49,281 nucleotides of DNA from CAYZPB01 sp964568525 (GTDB lineage: Bacteria; Bacillota; Bacilli; Tepidibacillales; Tepidibacillaceae): positions 1 to 49,281 of the forward strand of contig CAZMPM010000006.1 of assembly GCA_964568525.1 (NCBI GenBank), read 5' to 3'. The notes beneath the pieces were generated by a model, which ran no database searches, was not told where the DNA came from, and saw only the letters and a program-made list of their open reading frames with translations. The position numbers were made by a program, and so were the translations under genes. Of the stretch, positions 26,311 to 33,870 are shown piece by piece. Numbering within the stretch: position 1 is the stretch's first letter; each line of letters begins with the position of its first letter.

Positions 26311-26805
26311 TTACTTATATACTGATACCATCGCAGGACGAATCACTCGTTCCTTAAAAGTATAACCTTTCTGAATCACATCGGCGATTTTACCACTTTC
26401 GCCGCCTTCCACTTGCATTACCGCTTGATGATATTCCGGGTCAAAAGTTTCCCCTTGCGCCGCAATTTCCACTAACCCCGCAGCGGTTAGCTTATCGATA
26501 AATTGCCGATAAACTATCGCAATTCCTTCAACCAGTCCTTCAGCGTTGCCAGCCTGATTAGCTGTGGCAACCGCGCGATCGAAGTTGTCCCAGACAGGTA
26601 GTAGTTCTACCATAAACTGACCATTAACATAGGCAGCAATCTCGTTCTTCTCCTGTGTCGTTCGTTTACGATAATTGTCGAAATCTGCCTGTGCACGAAG
26701 TAGCTTATTTTTAAGTTCCTCATTTTCAGCTTGTAACGTTGCCAATTCTTCTAATCCAATCTGCTCATTCGTTTCTTCTGTGATACCATTCTTCTTGTTA
26801 GCCAT
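26311..26805 (-). CDS. grpE: Nucleotide exchange factor GrpE
   Basis: Releases ADP from DnaK. 164 residues from the ATG at 26805, which has AGGAGG seven bases upstream (the GTG two codons earlier overlaps the ribosome site). Long N-terminal coiled coil (about 15-60), the DFDNYRKRT motif, and the C-terminal beta domain with GETFDPEYHQAVM and the final VIRPAMVSVYK. Between hrcA and dnaK. Confidence 0.97.
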   Translation of the reverse strand: MANKKNGITEETNEQIGLEELATLQAENEELKNKLLRAQADFDNYRKRTTQEKNEIAAYVNGQFMVELLPVWDNFDRAVATANQAGNAEGLVEGIAIVYRQFIDKLTAAGLVEIAAQGETFDPEYHQAVMQVEGGESGKIADVIQKGYTFKERVIRPAMVSVYK

Positions 26806-26816
26806 TAACACACCTC

Positions 26817-27866
26817 CTACCTCAAATACCGCAAAATATATTCCGAATAATCTTCGGTCAATGCATCGAGAATTTTGATTACACGATTATAATCCATCCG
26901 TGTCGGGCCGAAAATTCCAATCGTCCCCATCGGTCTGCCAGCAACCTGATAGCTGGCAGTAATAACGCTTAAATTGCTTGCTCCGGCAATATCGCTTTCT
27001 AAGCCGATTCGCACCTCAATTCCTTCATTAGCACGAGATAACAGGTGTTTAACCAGTTCTGTGTGCTGGAACAGACCAAGTAGGCGGCGAATCGATTCAA
27101 CATTGCTAAACTCCGGCTGGTTGAGTAAATTAACTGTGCCGCCGAGATAAATTTTATTCTCGGGTTCTAAATCCAGCTTAGTCGTCAGCTCATTTATGAT
27201 TTCGGAGACTCGCTCGTAGTCATGCATATTACGCAGATATGTCTCCTGAATCTCCCGTTCAATCCGTTGCTTCAACTGATGGAGCGGTGTGCCGGTAAGT
27301 TGATAATTGAGAATCCTGACTAACCGTTCAATCTCTTCGGGAGCGAGCTCCTGCGGTAGATTGATCGTCTGACTTTCCACACGACCGGAGTCGGTCACTA
27401 TGACAATTACCAGACTGTGATTATCAAGCGGGACAATCTCCAACCTAGACAGACGTGTGCTGTGCAGATCAGGCCCCATAATGATGCTGGTGTAGGTGGT
27501 TAGCTCGGACAGAATATTTGCCGTCTCTTCTAACACCTGCTCAAACTGACTCTTCTGCTTGGCAAAATGTTCACGAATACCCGACAACAGTTTTTTCGAT
27601 GCCACAAGTCCCTGCAGTTCGATTAAGTTATCGACGTAATAACGATAGCCTTTGTTAGTCGGGATACGCCCGGCCGACGTATGCGGCTGTTCGAGGTAAC
27701 CCATCTCTTCCAAATCTGCCATCTCATTACGAATCGTTGCAGAACTGTACGGTATATCGCCTATTTTGGAAATAGAACGCGACCCGATCGGCTCAGCAAA
27801 CTTTATATACTCATCAACAATCGCTTGTAGAATCTGTTTCTGTCTCTCTGTTAGCAAGCAACTCAC
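26817..27866 (-). CDS. hrcA: Heat-inducible transcription repressor HrcA
   Basis: Represses the class I heat-shock operon by binding CIRCE; GroE helps it fold. 349 residues. Winged helix near the N-terminus with LTERQKQILQAIVDEYI and the recognition segment SSATIRNEMADLEEMGYLEQPHTSAGR, then the GAF-like and dimerisation parts with VVIVTDSG-like phrases. First gene of the operon, with a sigma-A promoter and CIRCE upstream, so it is autoregulated. Confidence 0.98.
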   Translation of the reverse strand: MSCLLTERQKQILQAIVDEYIKFAEPIGSRSISKIGDIPYSSATIRNEMADLEEMGYLEQPHTSAGRIPTNKGYRYYVDNLIELQGLVASKKLLSGIREHFAKQKSQFEQVLEETANILSELTTYTSIIMGPDLHSTRLSRLEIVPLDNHSLVIVIVTDSGRVESQTINLPQELAPEEIERLVRILNYQLTGTPLHQLKQRIEREIQETYLRNMHDYERVSEIINELTTKLDLEPENKIYLGGTVNLLNQPEFSNVESIRRLLGLFQHTELVKHLLSRANEGIEVRIGLESDIAGASNLSVITASYQVAGRPMGTIGIFGPTRMDYNRVIKILDALTEDYSEYILRYLR

Positions 27867-27925
27867 CTCCTAGCGTGAATACCCCCATACTCCTTAAAAT
27901 AAAAAAACATATACTTCTGCGACTG

Positions 27926-27952
27926 TTAGCACTCTCTTGTGTTGAGTGCTAA
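27926..27952. promoter_or_regulatory. CIRCE operator
   Basis: Perfect match: TTAGCACTC, nine bases, GAGTGCTAA. It lies just after the -10 box, around the transcription start of hrcA-grpE-dnaK-dnaJ. Confidence 0.98.
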
Positions 27953-27959
27953 CATATTT

Positions 27960-27988
27960 AAGATAACAGAAATATATGGGCTTGTCAA
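27960..27988 (-). promoter_or_regulatory. Promoter of the heat-shock operon
   Basis: Perfect TTGACA (27983-27988), 17-base spacer, TATCTT (27960-27965) on the minus strand. CIRCE begins seven bases downstream of the -10 box. Confidence 0.88.
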
Positions 27989-28024
27989 TCATTATTAGCG
28001 ATAATAAATAGCGAAAAAGTGCAA

Positions 28025-29173
28025 TTATTCCAGCAATTCCAGAATTACCTGATTGGCAAAAAGTAGTCCCTGCTCAGTTAGTTTGAGCTGGTCTCCCTCG
28101 ATAATGATTAAGTTGTTGTTAAGCAATTTATTGAGCGAGTCCGCAAAATCTGCTGTGAGCTCCGAGCCGTAGCGCGCCCGATAATCAGCTAAACTAACCC
28201 CCGCTTTCAAGCGCAGTCCCAGCATCAACGTGTTTTCCTTTTGCTCCTGGATAGTTGGCGTGTAGCGCTCAACTTGCGTTGCTTGCAGCGACGACAGGCT
28301 GGTAATATATTGAACAATGTCTGAGCGATTTTCGTATCGCACACCATTGAGGTAACCATGCGCACCGGCACCGGCACCGAGATATTCATTGTTCAGCCAA
28401 TAAGTCCGGTTATGGCGTGATTTGTTATTTTCAGCACTTGCATAATTACTAATCTCATAATGCTCATAGCCATGCTTCGCTAATGTTTCCATTGTTAGCA
28501 TGAACATCGCCAGTTCATCTGCTTCACTCGGCAGATTAAGCCGCCCCTGCTGCGCTAACTCGTAAAAAGGCGTCCCCTCCTCCAGCATCAGACTATAAGC
28601 CGAGACGTGTGGGACCCCCAGTTCAATCACTCGCTCTAGACTCTCCTCTAGGTCAGCAATCGATTGATTCGGAATAGCAAACATTAAATCAAGGCTAATA
28701 TTGTCGATACCCACTGAACGCAACAGCTTCACCGCTTGGTAAATATCCGCAACAGTGTGGATTCGGCCGAGCCCGCGTAACAGGTGATCCTGAAAAGCTT
28801 GGGCGCCGAGACTGACGCGGTTGATCTGTGCCGAGGCAATGGCGGAGACTTTTTTGTGAGTGAGGGTGCCAGGATTGGCCTCGATTGTATATTCCAAGTC
28901 GTCCGCAAGCACGAAAGTAGCGTTAATCGTCGCGAACAGAAAAGTAAGCTGTTCAGCAGAGAGCACAGTCGGTGTCCCGCCGCCAATGTAGATGGTGGAG
29001 AGCGGTTCGTGGTTGTTCTCGCTACTTAACAGCTTGAGCTCGGTCGAAAGCGCCGACAGATAATCGTCAATCAAATGCTCGCTATTCGCAAACGAATTAA
29101 AATCACAGTAAGCACACTTGCTCGCGCAGAAAGGCAGGTGAATATACAGCGACTTAGCCATCTTACTCATCAT
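28025..29173 (-). CDS. hemW: Radical SAM heme chaperone HemW
   Basis: Formerly called oxygen-independent coproporphyrinogen III oxidase-like; binds heme and a 4Fe-4S cluster and delivers heme to respiratory proteins. 382 residues. The cluster motif is CASKCAYCDF (CxxxCxxC followed by Phe), within LYIHLPFC; SIYIGGGTPT-like IYIGGGTPT and SLGAQAF follow. The HemN-specific fourth Cys pattern is absent, as in HemW. The start overlaps the lepA end by 11 bases; ATG 29173 or ATG 29161 could be used, neither with a strong ribosome site. lepA-hemW is the usual pair before hrcA. Confidence 0.94.
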   Translation of the reverse strand: MMSKMAKSLYIHLPFCASKCAYCDFNSFANSEHLIDDYLSALSTELKLLSSENNHEPLSTIYIGGGTPTVLSAEQLTFLFATINATFVLADDLEYTIEANPGTLTHKKVSAIASAQINRVSLGAQAFQDHLLRGLGRIHTVADIYQAVKLLRSVGIDNISLDLMFAIPNQSIADLEESLERVIELGVPHVSAYSLMLEEGTPFYELAQQGRLNLPSEADELAMFMLTMETLAKHGYEHYEISNYASAENNKSRHNRTYWLNNEYLGAGAGAHGYLNGVRYENRSDIVQYITSLSSLQATQVERYTPTIQEQKENTLMLGLRLKAGVSLADYRARYGSELTADFADSLNKLLNNNLIIIEGDQLKLTEQGLLFANQVILELLE

Positions 29174-31001
29174 CCATTTTCAGTACGGCCATGAAGGCCT
29201 CTTGCGGCACTTCGACCGAACCGACTGATTTCATGCGTTTTTTGCCCTCTTTCTGTTTCTCGAGGAGCTTGCGTTTACGGGAAATGTCGCCGCCGTAACA
29301 TTTTGCGGTAACGTCTTTTTTCATTGCGCTCAGCGTTTCTCGGGCGATAATTTTGTTGCCGATTGCCGCTTGGATTGGCACCTCGAACATTTGCCGCGGA
29401 ATTAGTTTGCGCAGTTTCTCAGTGATTGAGCGACCACGCGCCTGGGCATTATCTTTATGTGTAATGAAGGAAAGTGCGTCGACTTTCTCATTGTTCAGCA
29501 AAATATCTACCTTAACCAGTTTCGACGGACGATAACCGGTCAGCTCATAATCGAGCGAAGCATAGCCGCGCGTATGGGATTTGAGCTGGTCGAAAAAGTC
29601 GTAAATTATCTCTGACAACGGCATGTCATAGGTAAGTTGGACACGATTCGTATCAAGATACTTCATGTCAACATACTCGCCACGTTTCTTCTGACAGAGT
29701 TCCATCACAGCGCCAACATATTCGTTCGGTACGAGAATTGTCGCTTTAACGTACGGCTCTTCCACGCGTTCAATGGTGACCGGATCCGGCATCGAGCTGG
29801 GATTATCGACAATTTTCTTTTCGCCTTTGGTCGTATAAACATGATAGACAACGCTTGGTGAAGTCGTGATTAGACCGATACCGAACTCGCGCTCAATCCG
29901 TTCCTGAATAATCTCCATGTGGAGCAGTCCTAAGAAACCGCAACGGAAACCGAAGCCTAACGCTTGCGAAGTTTCCGGTTCATATTTAAGAGCGCTATCA
30001 TTTAACTCTAATTTTTCCAGAGCCTCACGTAACGCGGTATATTGGTTAGTTTCAATCGGATAGAGTCCGCAGAAAACCATCGGATTAACGCGGCGATAGC
30101 CCGGCAGTGGTGCGGCCGCAGGTTTTGCGGCATCGGTAATCGTATCACCGACGCGGGTGTCTTTAACATTCTTCATTGACGCAACAATGAAACCAACATC
30201 GCCGGTCAACAGTTGATCCGTACGCGTCATTTTCGGTTTAAAAATACCGACTTCGTTCACTTCAAAAGTTTTATTTGTGCTCATCATTTTGATGCGCATG
30301 CCCGGTTTGATATAGCCATTCACTATCCGCACGTAGGCGATAACGCCTTTGTACGGGTCGTAGTGCGAATCAAAAATTAGCGCCTGTAGTGGCTCTTCGA
30401 TTGAGCCGTTCGGTGCGGGAACTTTCAGAACGATTTGTTCCAGTATCTCTTCGATCCCGATGCCTTCCTTGGCGGAGGCAAGCACAGCATCCGACGCATC
30501 TAAGCCGATCACATCTTCGATTTCTTTGCGGACGCGTTCGGGATCAGCAGCGGGGAGATCGATTTTGTTAATCACGGGAATAATCTCGAGGTCGTTTTCA
30601 AGCGCGAGATAGACGTTAGCCATCGTCTGCGCCTCAATCCCTTGCGCAGCATCGACAACCAGCACAGCACCCTCACAGGCAGCCAGTGAACGCGACACCT
30701 CATAGGTGAAATCGACATGTCCCGGTGTATCAATCAGGTTCAGATAATACTCCTCGCCGTTGCGAGCCCTGTAAGTAAGCCGAACAGCCTGCAGCTTAAT
30801 CGTGATCCCACGTTCGCGCTCCAGGTCCATATGGTCAAGCAGTTGCGCCTCCATATCGCGCTGTTCAATCGCGCCAACATATTCAAGAATCCGATCGGCG
30901 AGCGTGGACTTGCCGTGGTCAATATGGGCGATAATTGAGAAGTTGCGGATTCGTTGTTGGCGATTCTGTTGATCTTTGTTGGAGATTGGTATGACAGACA
31001 T
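29163..31001 (-). CDS. lepA: Elongation factor 4 (LepA)
   Basis: Ribosomal GTPase (EF4). 612 residues, usual size about 600. G1 AHIDHGKST (about 25-33), G3 DTPGH, G4 NKIDLP, then domains II, III, V and the LepA-specific C-terminus (KCYGGDISRKRKLLEKQKEGKKRMK at about 566-590). Start ATG 31001 has AGGAGG six bases upstream. It has its own promoter and diverges from rpsT. In spore formers gpr and spoIIP usually lie on the upstream side; they are not here. Confidence 0.98.
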   Translation of the reverse strand: MSVIPISNKDQQNRQQRIRNFSIIAHIDHGKSTLADRILEYVGAIEQRDMEAQLLDHMDLERERGITIKLQAVRLTYRARNGEEYYLNLIDTPGHVDFTYEVSRSLAACEGAVLVVDAAQGIEAQTMANVYLALENDLEIIPVINKIDLPAADPERVRKEIEDVIGLDASDAVLASAKEGIGIEEILEQIVLKVPAPNGSIEEPLQALIFDSHYDPYKGVIAYVRIVNGYIKPGMRIKMMSTNKTFEVNEVGIFKPKMTRTDQLLTGDVGFIVASMKNVKDTRVGDTITDAAKPAAAPLPGYRRVNPMVFCGLYPIETNQYTALREALEKLELNDSALKYEPETSQALGFGFRCGFLGLLHMEIIQERIEREFGIGLITTSPSVVYHVYTTKGEKKIVDNPSSMPDPVTIERVEEPYVKATILVPNEYVGAVMELCQKKRGEYVDMKYLDTNRVQLTYDMPLSEIIYDFFDQLKSHTRGYASLDYELTGYRPSKLVKVDILLNNEKVDALSFITHKDNAQARGRSITEKLRKLIPRQMFEVPIQAAIGNKIIARETLSAMKKDVTAKCYGGDISRKRKLLEKQKEGKKRMKSVGSVEVPQEAFMAVLKMDDE

Positions 31002-31059
31002 TTGTAGCCTCCTAGCTGTGTAAGCACCGTATAAGCGCCGTATAAAAAGTTATCGATTC

Positions 31060-31088
31060 ATTATATCAGTAAAATAATCGCGAAACAA
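31060..31088 (-). promoter_or_regulatory. Promoter for lepA-hemW
   Basis: TTGTTT (31083-31088), 17-base spacer and a perfect TATAAT (31060-31065) on the minus strand. The leader that follows contains two copies of TAAGCRCCGTA (31021-31042). Confidence 0.6.
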
Positions 31089-31134
31089 CACATTGCTAGT
31101 GAGACGGATAGTCAGAAAAGTCTGGGACTTTATT

Positions 31135-31172
31135 CTTGCAATATTTACGGCAATGTGCTAATATATTGCAAG
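31135..31172 (+). promoter_or_regulatory. rpsT promoter with overlapping inverted repeat
   Basis: TTGCAA (31136-31141), 17 bases, TAATAT (31159-31164), with a TGC just before the -10. CTTGCAATAT (31135-31144) and ATATTGCAAG (31163-31172) form a perfect 10-bp inverted repeat that covers both promoter boxes. Confidence 0.6.
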
Positions 31173-31204
31173 TTAGGATGGTTTATCTTGAGGAGGTGAC
31201 TGTA

Positions 31205-31477
31205 ATGCCAAATATTAAAACAGCAATTAAACGCGTTAAAGTTAATGATAAAAAAAGATTGCAGAATACAGCACAAAAATCAGCGCTTCGTACATCGATT
31301 AAGAATTTTGAAGCAGCTGTTCTAAATAAAGATGTTGAACAAGCGAGTGTAACACTTGCAACAGCGACAAAAAATATTGATAAAGCAGTAACTAAAGGCT
31401 TGATTGCGAAAAACAAAGCAGCGAGAAAGAAATCACAAACTCAACGGAAATATAATGAGTTAGTGAAAGAAGCTTAG
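31205..31477 (+). CDS. rpsT: 30S ribosomal protein S20
   Basis: Small, lysine-rich, helical 16S rRNA-binding protein of 90 residues. ATG 31205 has GAGGAGG nine bases upstream; the longer open frame from 31136 covers the promoter and is not real. Family pattern: PNIKTAIKRVKVNDKKRLQN at the start and GLIAKNKAARKKSQ near the end. Single gene with its own promoter and terminator, diverging from lepA. Confidence 0.97.
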   Translation: MPNIKTAIKRVKVNDKKRLQNTAQKSALRTSIKNFEAAVLNKDVEQASVTLATATKNIDKAVTKGLIAKNKAARKKSQTQRKYNELVKEA

Positions 31478-31502
31478 TGCAATAGAAGTGAATGAAAGTG
31501 AT

Positions 31503-31533
31503 AAAATCCGCTGATGATGAGGCGGATTTTTTG
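31503..31533 (+). terminator. Terminator of rpsT
   Basis: AAATCCGC pairs with GCGGATTT over a ten-base loop, followed by a run of Ts. Confidence 0.88.
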
Positions 31534-31555
31534 TGTGATCAGATATGAGATATCC

Positions 31556-31665
31556 GATTTATTTTCTATATTGCAACGCGCTCACGTTATCCGCCCCTAT
31601 TAATGATTATGTTAGGCGGATGGGGCTCCTAAAAGCCGCGCTTATGCAATATAGTAAAATAAATC
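31556..31665. repeat. 110-bp element with terminal inverted repeats (MITE-like)
   Basis: The ends GATTTATTTT-CTATATTGCA (31556-31575) and its complement (31645-31665, with one extra base) form a near-perfect inverted repeat of about 20 bp, extending loosely to GCGCG on both sides. Inside, ATCCGCC and GGCGGAT form a second stem. It has no coding frame and no clear target duplication. It lies right after the rpsT terminator, at the edge of a region of gene fragments. No second copy was noticed in the window. Confidence 0.55.
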
Positions 31666-31686
31666 TGGGTTAATTACTTCACAAAT

Positions 31687-31701
31687 CAGACAAAGGGTCT
31701 G
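31687..31701. repeat. Short REP-like palindrome
   Basis: CAGAC and GTCTG around AAAGG, followed by a segment (GCCGTGAACAA) that resembles the end of the palindrome at 39029-39051. Low information; may be chance. Confidence 0.35.
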
Positions 31702-31718
31702 ACGCCGTGAACAATCAA

Positions 31719-32078
31719 TCACTCTTGTTTAGGTTTACTCTCTTCTATTCCCATCATCATATTATAGTGCGCTTCATTATTGCTCTTAGTAAAGATTTCT
31801 TTAAAAACCTTGCGATATGTGTTTCCCGCGTCTGAATATGTGCTAATACTTATATCATCATATATATCATGAGAACCACCATGAACCCATTGCATTAGTG
31901 ATTTGACAACCAATTTTTCTTCGATGGTGTCAAAATGCGAAAGTAAGTTTCTAAAATTCGTCTCATTATATTTTGTATTGATACCAGGGAGATTTCCTCA
32001 TCATCTCTAAGTTCTTTCCACAATAATTCATAAGTTGTAGATATTGGGTTTTCAGTCTCACTAATTATCCCAAAGTTA
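31719..32078 (-). pseudogene. AAA_13-type ATPase, frameshifted C-terminal remnant
   Basis: Two adjoining minus-strand frames give the C-terminus of a large AAA_13 (RloC-like) ATPase. The first has PISTTYELLWKELRDDEE and SIQNIMRRILETYFRIL; the second, after a frame change near 31935-31945, continues DTIEEKLVVKSLMQWVHGG and AHYNMMMG. Order and phrases match the family's end, which in full-length proteins follows a P-loop and a long coiled coil; those parts are missing. The upstream edge is a sharp junction with phage-like DNA near 32078. Such ATPases act in anti-phage defence or tRNA cleavage, but this copy cannot be functional. Family recognition is from memory of conserved phrases. Confidence 0.7.
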
Positions 32079-32507
32079 GATACTAGAACCCTAGACAAAA
32101 TTAAAGCTGCAATTGAGGCTGCTTATAAAGAAGGTGAAGCCAAGCTAAAAGGTAACGGTAGAAGTGTTCCAGCTCTTTCTGCAATTAAAACTCCTCTTAG
32201 GTATGGGGATTTAGAAAGACCAGATGATGAAGCTTATGCAAATTCTTATTTTGTTAATGCTAATTCAGCAACTGCTCCAGGTATTGTGGATACTAACCTT
32301 GACCCCATTATTGAACGTTCAGAAGTTTATAGCGGAGTCTATGTCAGAGCCAGTATCAACTTCTATGCCTTTAACAGTAATGGAAATAAGGGAATTGCCT
32401 GTGGTTTGAATAACCTACAGAAAATAAAAGACGGGGAATCTCTAGGAGGTAAATCTAGAGCTGAGGATGATTTTGCTACAAGCGTGGATGATGATTTCCT
32501 TTCATAA
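32079..32507 (+). pseudogene. Phage DUF2815 protein, 5'-truncated
   Basis: About 142 residues without a start codon, reading in frame from DTRTLDKIKAAIEAAY at 32079 to the end DDDFLS. Phrases GNGRSVPALSAIKTPLR, RPDDEAYANSYFVNANSA and GIACGLNNLQKIKDGE are typical of DUF2815, a phage replication-module protein thought to bind single-stranded DNA. The first 40-50 residues are gone at the junction with the AAA_13 remnant. The collinear polymerase fragment downstream is its normal phage neighbour. Codon use (many AGA, GGA, CTT) differs from the housekeeping genes around it. Confidence 0.8.
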
Positions 32508-32567
32508 AAACTATGGGCAGCAGGTTTATCCTAGCTGCCCTATTTCTTATAAAGAAAGGAGAATTTA

Positions 32568-33062
32568 ATGAAAACATTAGAGATTGATATAGAAACTTTT
32601 TCATCCATAAATCTTGCTAAGGCTGGAGTTTATAAATACAGCCAATCAGAAGATTTTGAAGTCATGCTCTTTGCTTATTCTATAAATGGAGGCCAGGTAG
32701 AGGTTATTGATCTAGCTTTAGGTGATGAATTGCCTAAGGAGGTACTTCATTCCCTTACTGATAAGGAAGTCACTAAGTGGGCCTTTAATGCAAACTTTGA
32801 AAGAATCTGTCTCTCTAAATTTATAGGATTTCCAACTGGCAAATATCTAGACCCTTCTTCCTGGAGATGCTCTATGGTTTGGTCTGCTTATATGGGATTA
32901 CCCTTTTCTCTTGAAGGTGTAGGTTCAGTTTTAGGGTTGGAGAAACAAAAACTAAAAGAAGGAAAAGATTTAATTAGACACTTTTGTACTCCCTGCAAAC
33001 CTACTAAAGCTAATGGCAAAAGAATGAGAAATTTCACTTACCATGATCTAGATAGGATGTGA
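32568..33062 (+). pseudogene. Phage family A DNA polymerase, N-terminal fragment
   Basis: 164 residues beginning with the exonuclease motif LEIDIETFSSINLAKAGVY (Exo I, Asp-x-Glu), then WAFNANFERICL (Exo II-like) and SMVWSAYMGLPFSLEGVG. Full-length phage enzymes of this type have about 650 residues; here the frame stops at 33062 soon after YHDLD, where sequence from an rsgA-like gene on the other strand begins. The whole polymerase domain is missing. A good ribosome site (AAAGGAGAATTTAATG) precedes the start, so a short exonuclease-like peptide could still be made, but a broken gene is more likely. Confidence 0.8.
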
Positions 33063-33319
33063 TGGATGACGGCATGCGCACTGTTGCCATCCACTCTGTC
33101 AATCATCACACAATCGCCCACCGCCGGAAAATCGGCTCTACCGTTGGCGTGATAGGCGAGTTTCCCTGAAACGACGGCAGTCAGCTCTCCATTTTCTGTG
33201 ATTAGCTTATATTGCTCGCGGTGTTGCTCAGTAATGCGCGCTATGTGCAAGTTAGGATATAGAGCTGATTCATTTAAATAATATTCGTTAAGTCCATAAT
33301 TGGATAAATTGATAGTCAT
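33038..33319 (-). pseudogene. RsgA-like GTPase, N-terminal fragment
   Basis: 93 residues, ATG 33319 after GAGGGGATGCT. INLSNYGLNEYY, ARITEQHREQYKLITENGE and FPAVGDCVMIDRVDG match the OB-fold N-terminus of RsgA, the small-subunit assembly GTPase. Real RsgA sequence ends near residue 91 (HHILSRS), where the phage polymerase fragment begins; the GTPase and zinc domains are missing. Family length is about 290-350. The last codons are read from phage DNA. Another rsgA copy elsewhere in the genome is likely but cannot be seen. Confidence 0.8.
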
Positions 33320-33345
33320 AGCATCCCCTCTTCATTTCTGTCCCT

Positions 33346-33666
33346 TTAAGGTTTCAACCCCATTAATGTTGCGAATCTACTATACTTTTTTGTTAGGGTT
33401 GGTAGGAAACCAGCTTTTTTAACTCTCTCTTCCTGTTCAATAATCTCGTGAATGCTCCACAAACAAGAAAAGCCCGTCACACCAACAATTGCCGAAACAG
33501 TAATATTCTCAATGAATAGCGTAAGAGCAATTAGTATAAAGCCTACCACTAAAAAAATCGGCCAAACCTTTTTGCCGATGTAATATTCTGCTTTTATTAC
33601 AATCGGATGAAATATGCCAATGATAATAAAACATGCAGCGCCAATAATAATACCTTGGTAGTTCAT
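33346..33666 (-). CDS. DUF4491 family membrane protein
   Basis: 106 residues with three hydrophobic segments (about 5-25, 34-52, 56-76) and a charged C-terminal tail. FHPIVIKAEYYIGKKVWPIFL and SIHEIIEQEERVKKGW-like SIHEIIEQEERVKKAGF are the marks of DUF4491. AAAGGAGGGG precedes the ATG. Function unknown. It is intact, lies 27 bases upstream of the truncated rsgA and in the same direction, so the two probably shared a transcript before the damage. Confidence 0.8.
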   Translation of the reverse strand: MNYQGIIIGAACFIIIGIFHPIVIKAEYYIGKKVWPIFLVVGFILIALTLFIENITVSAIVGVTGFSCLWSIHEIIEQEERVKKAGFLPTLTKKYSRFATLMGLKP

Positions 33667-33758
33667 AATTTCCCCTCCTTTTATCCATTCACCGCATCAG
33701 ACACCGCGCACATTATGACATGCGAATACGATCCTTCGCAAAATTATCCATTAACGAC

Positions 33759-33787
33759 TTGACAGTTGCAAACTAATTATTTAGGAT
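33759..33787 (+). promoter_or_regulatory. Possible promoter of the Rrf2 gene
   Basis: TTGACA (33759-33764), a 17-base spacer, and TAGGAT (33782-33787). The -35 is perfect, the -10 weak. The operator-like palindrome lies about 34 bases downstream. Confidence 0.45.
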
Positions 33788-33820
33788 ATGTCTATAGATA
33801 TATTTTTTTATTTGTAATTT

Positions 33821-33835
33821 GGACTAATTTAGTCC
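33821..33835. promoter_or_regulatory. IscR-type operator palindrome upstream of the Rrf2 gene
   Basis: GGACTAATTTAGTCC is a perfect 7-1-7 palindrome. Its core fits GACTRWWWYAGTC, the centre of the IscR type 1 site. It is 36 bases before the Rrf2 start, a natural autoregulatory site. Confidence 0.7.
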
Positions 33836-33870
33836 GAATTATCACGGCCCTAATAATAAAGGTGGTTTAC

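Noticed and set aside
32224..32507. Two short open frames starting at 32224 and 32286
   Set aside because: The one at 32286 is only an internal start of the DUF2815 remnant; the one at 32224 is an out-of-frame shadow of it.
33772..33784. Second IscR-like half site ACTAATTATTTAG
   Set aside because: It lacks the GAC/GTC ends of the palindrome at 33821 and is AT-rich enough to arise by chance.
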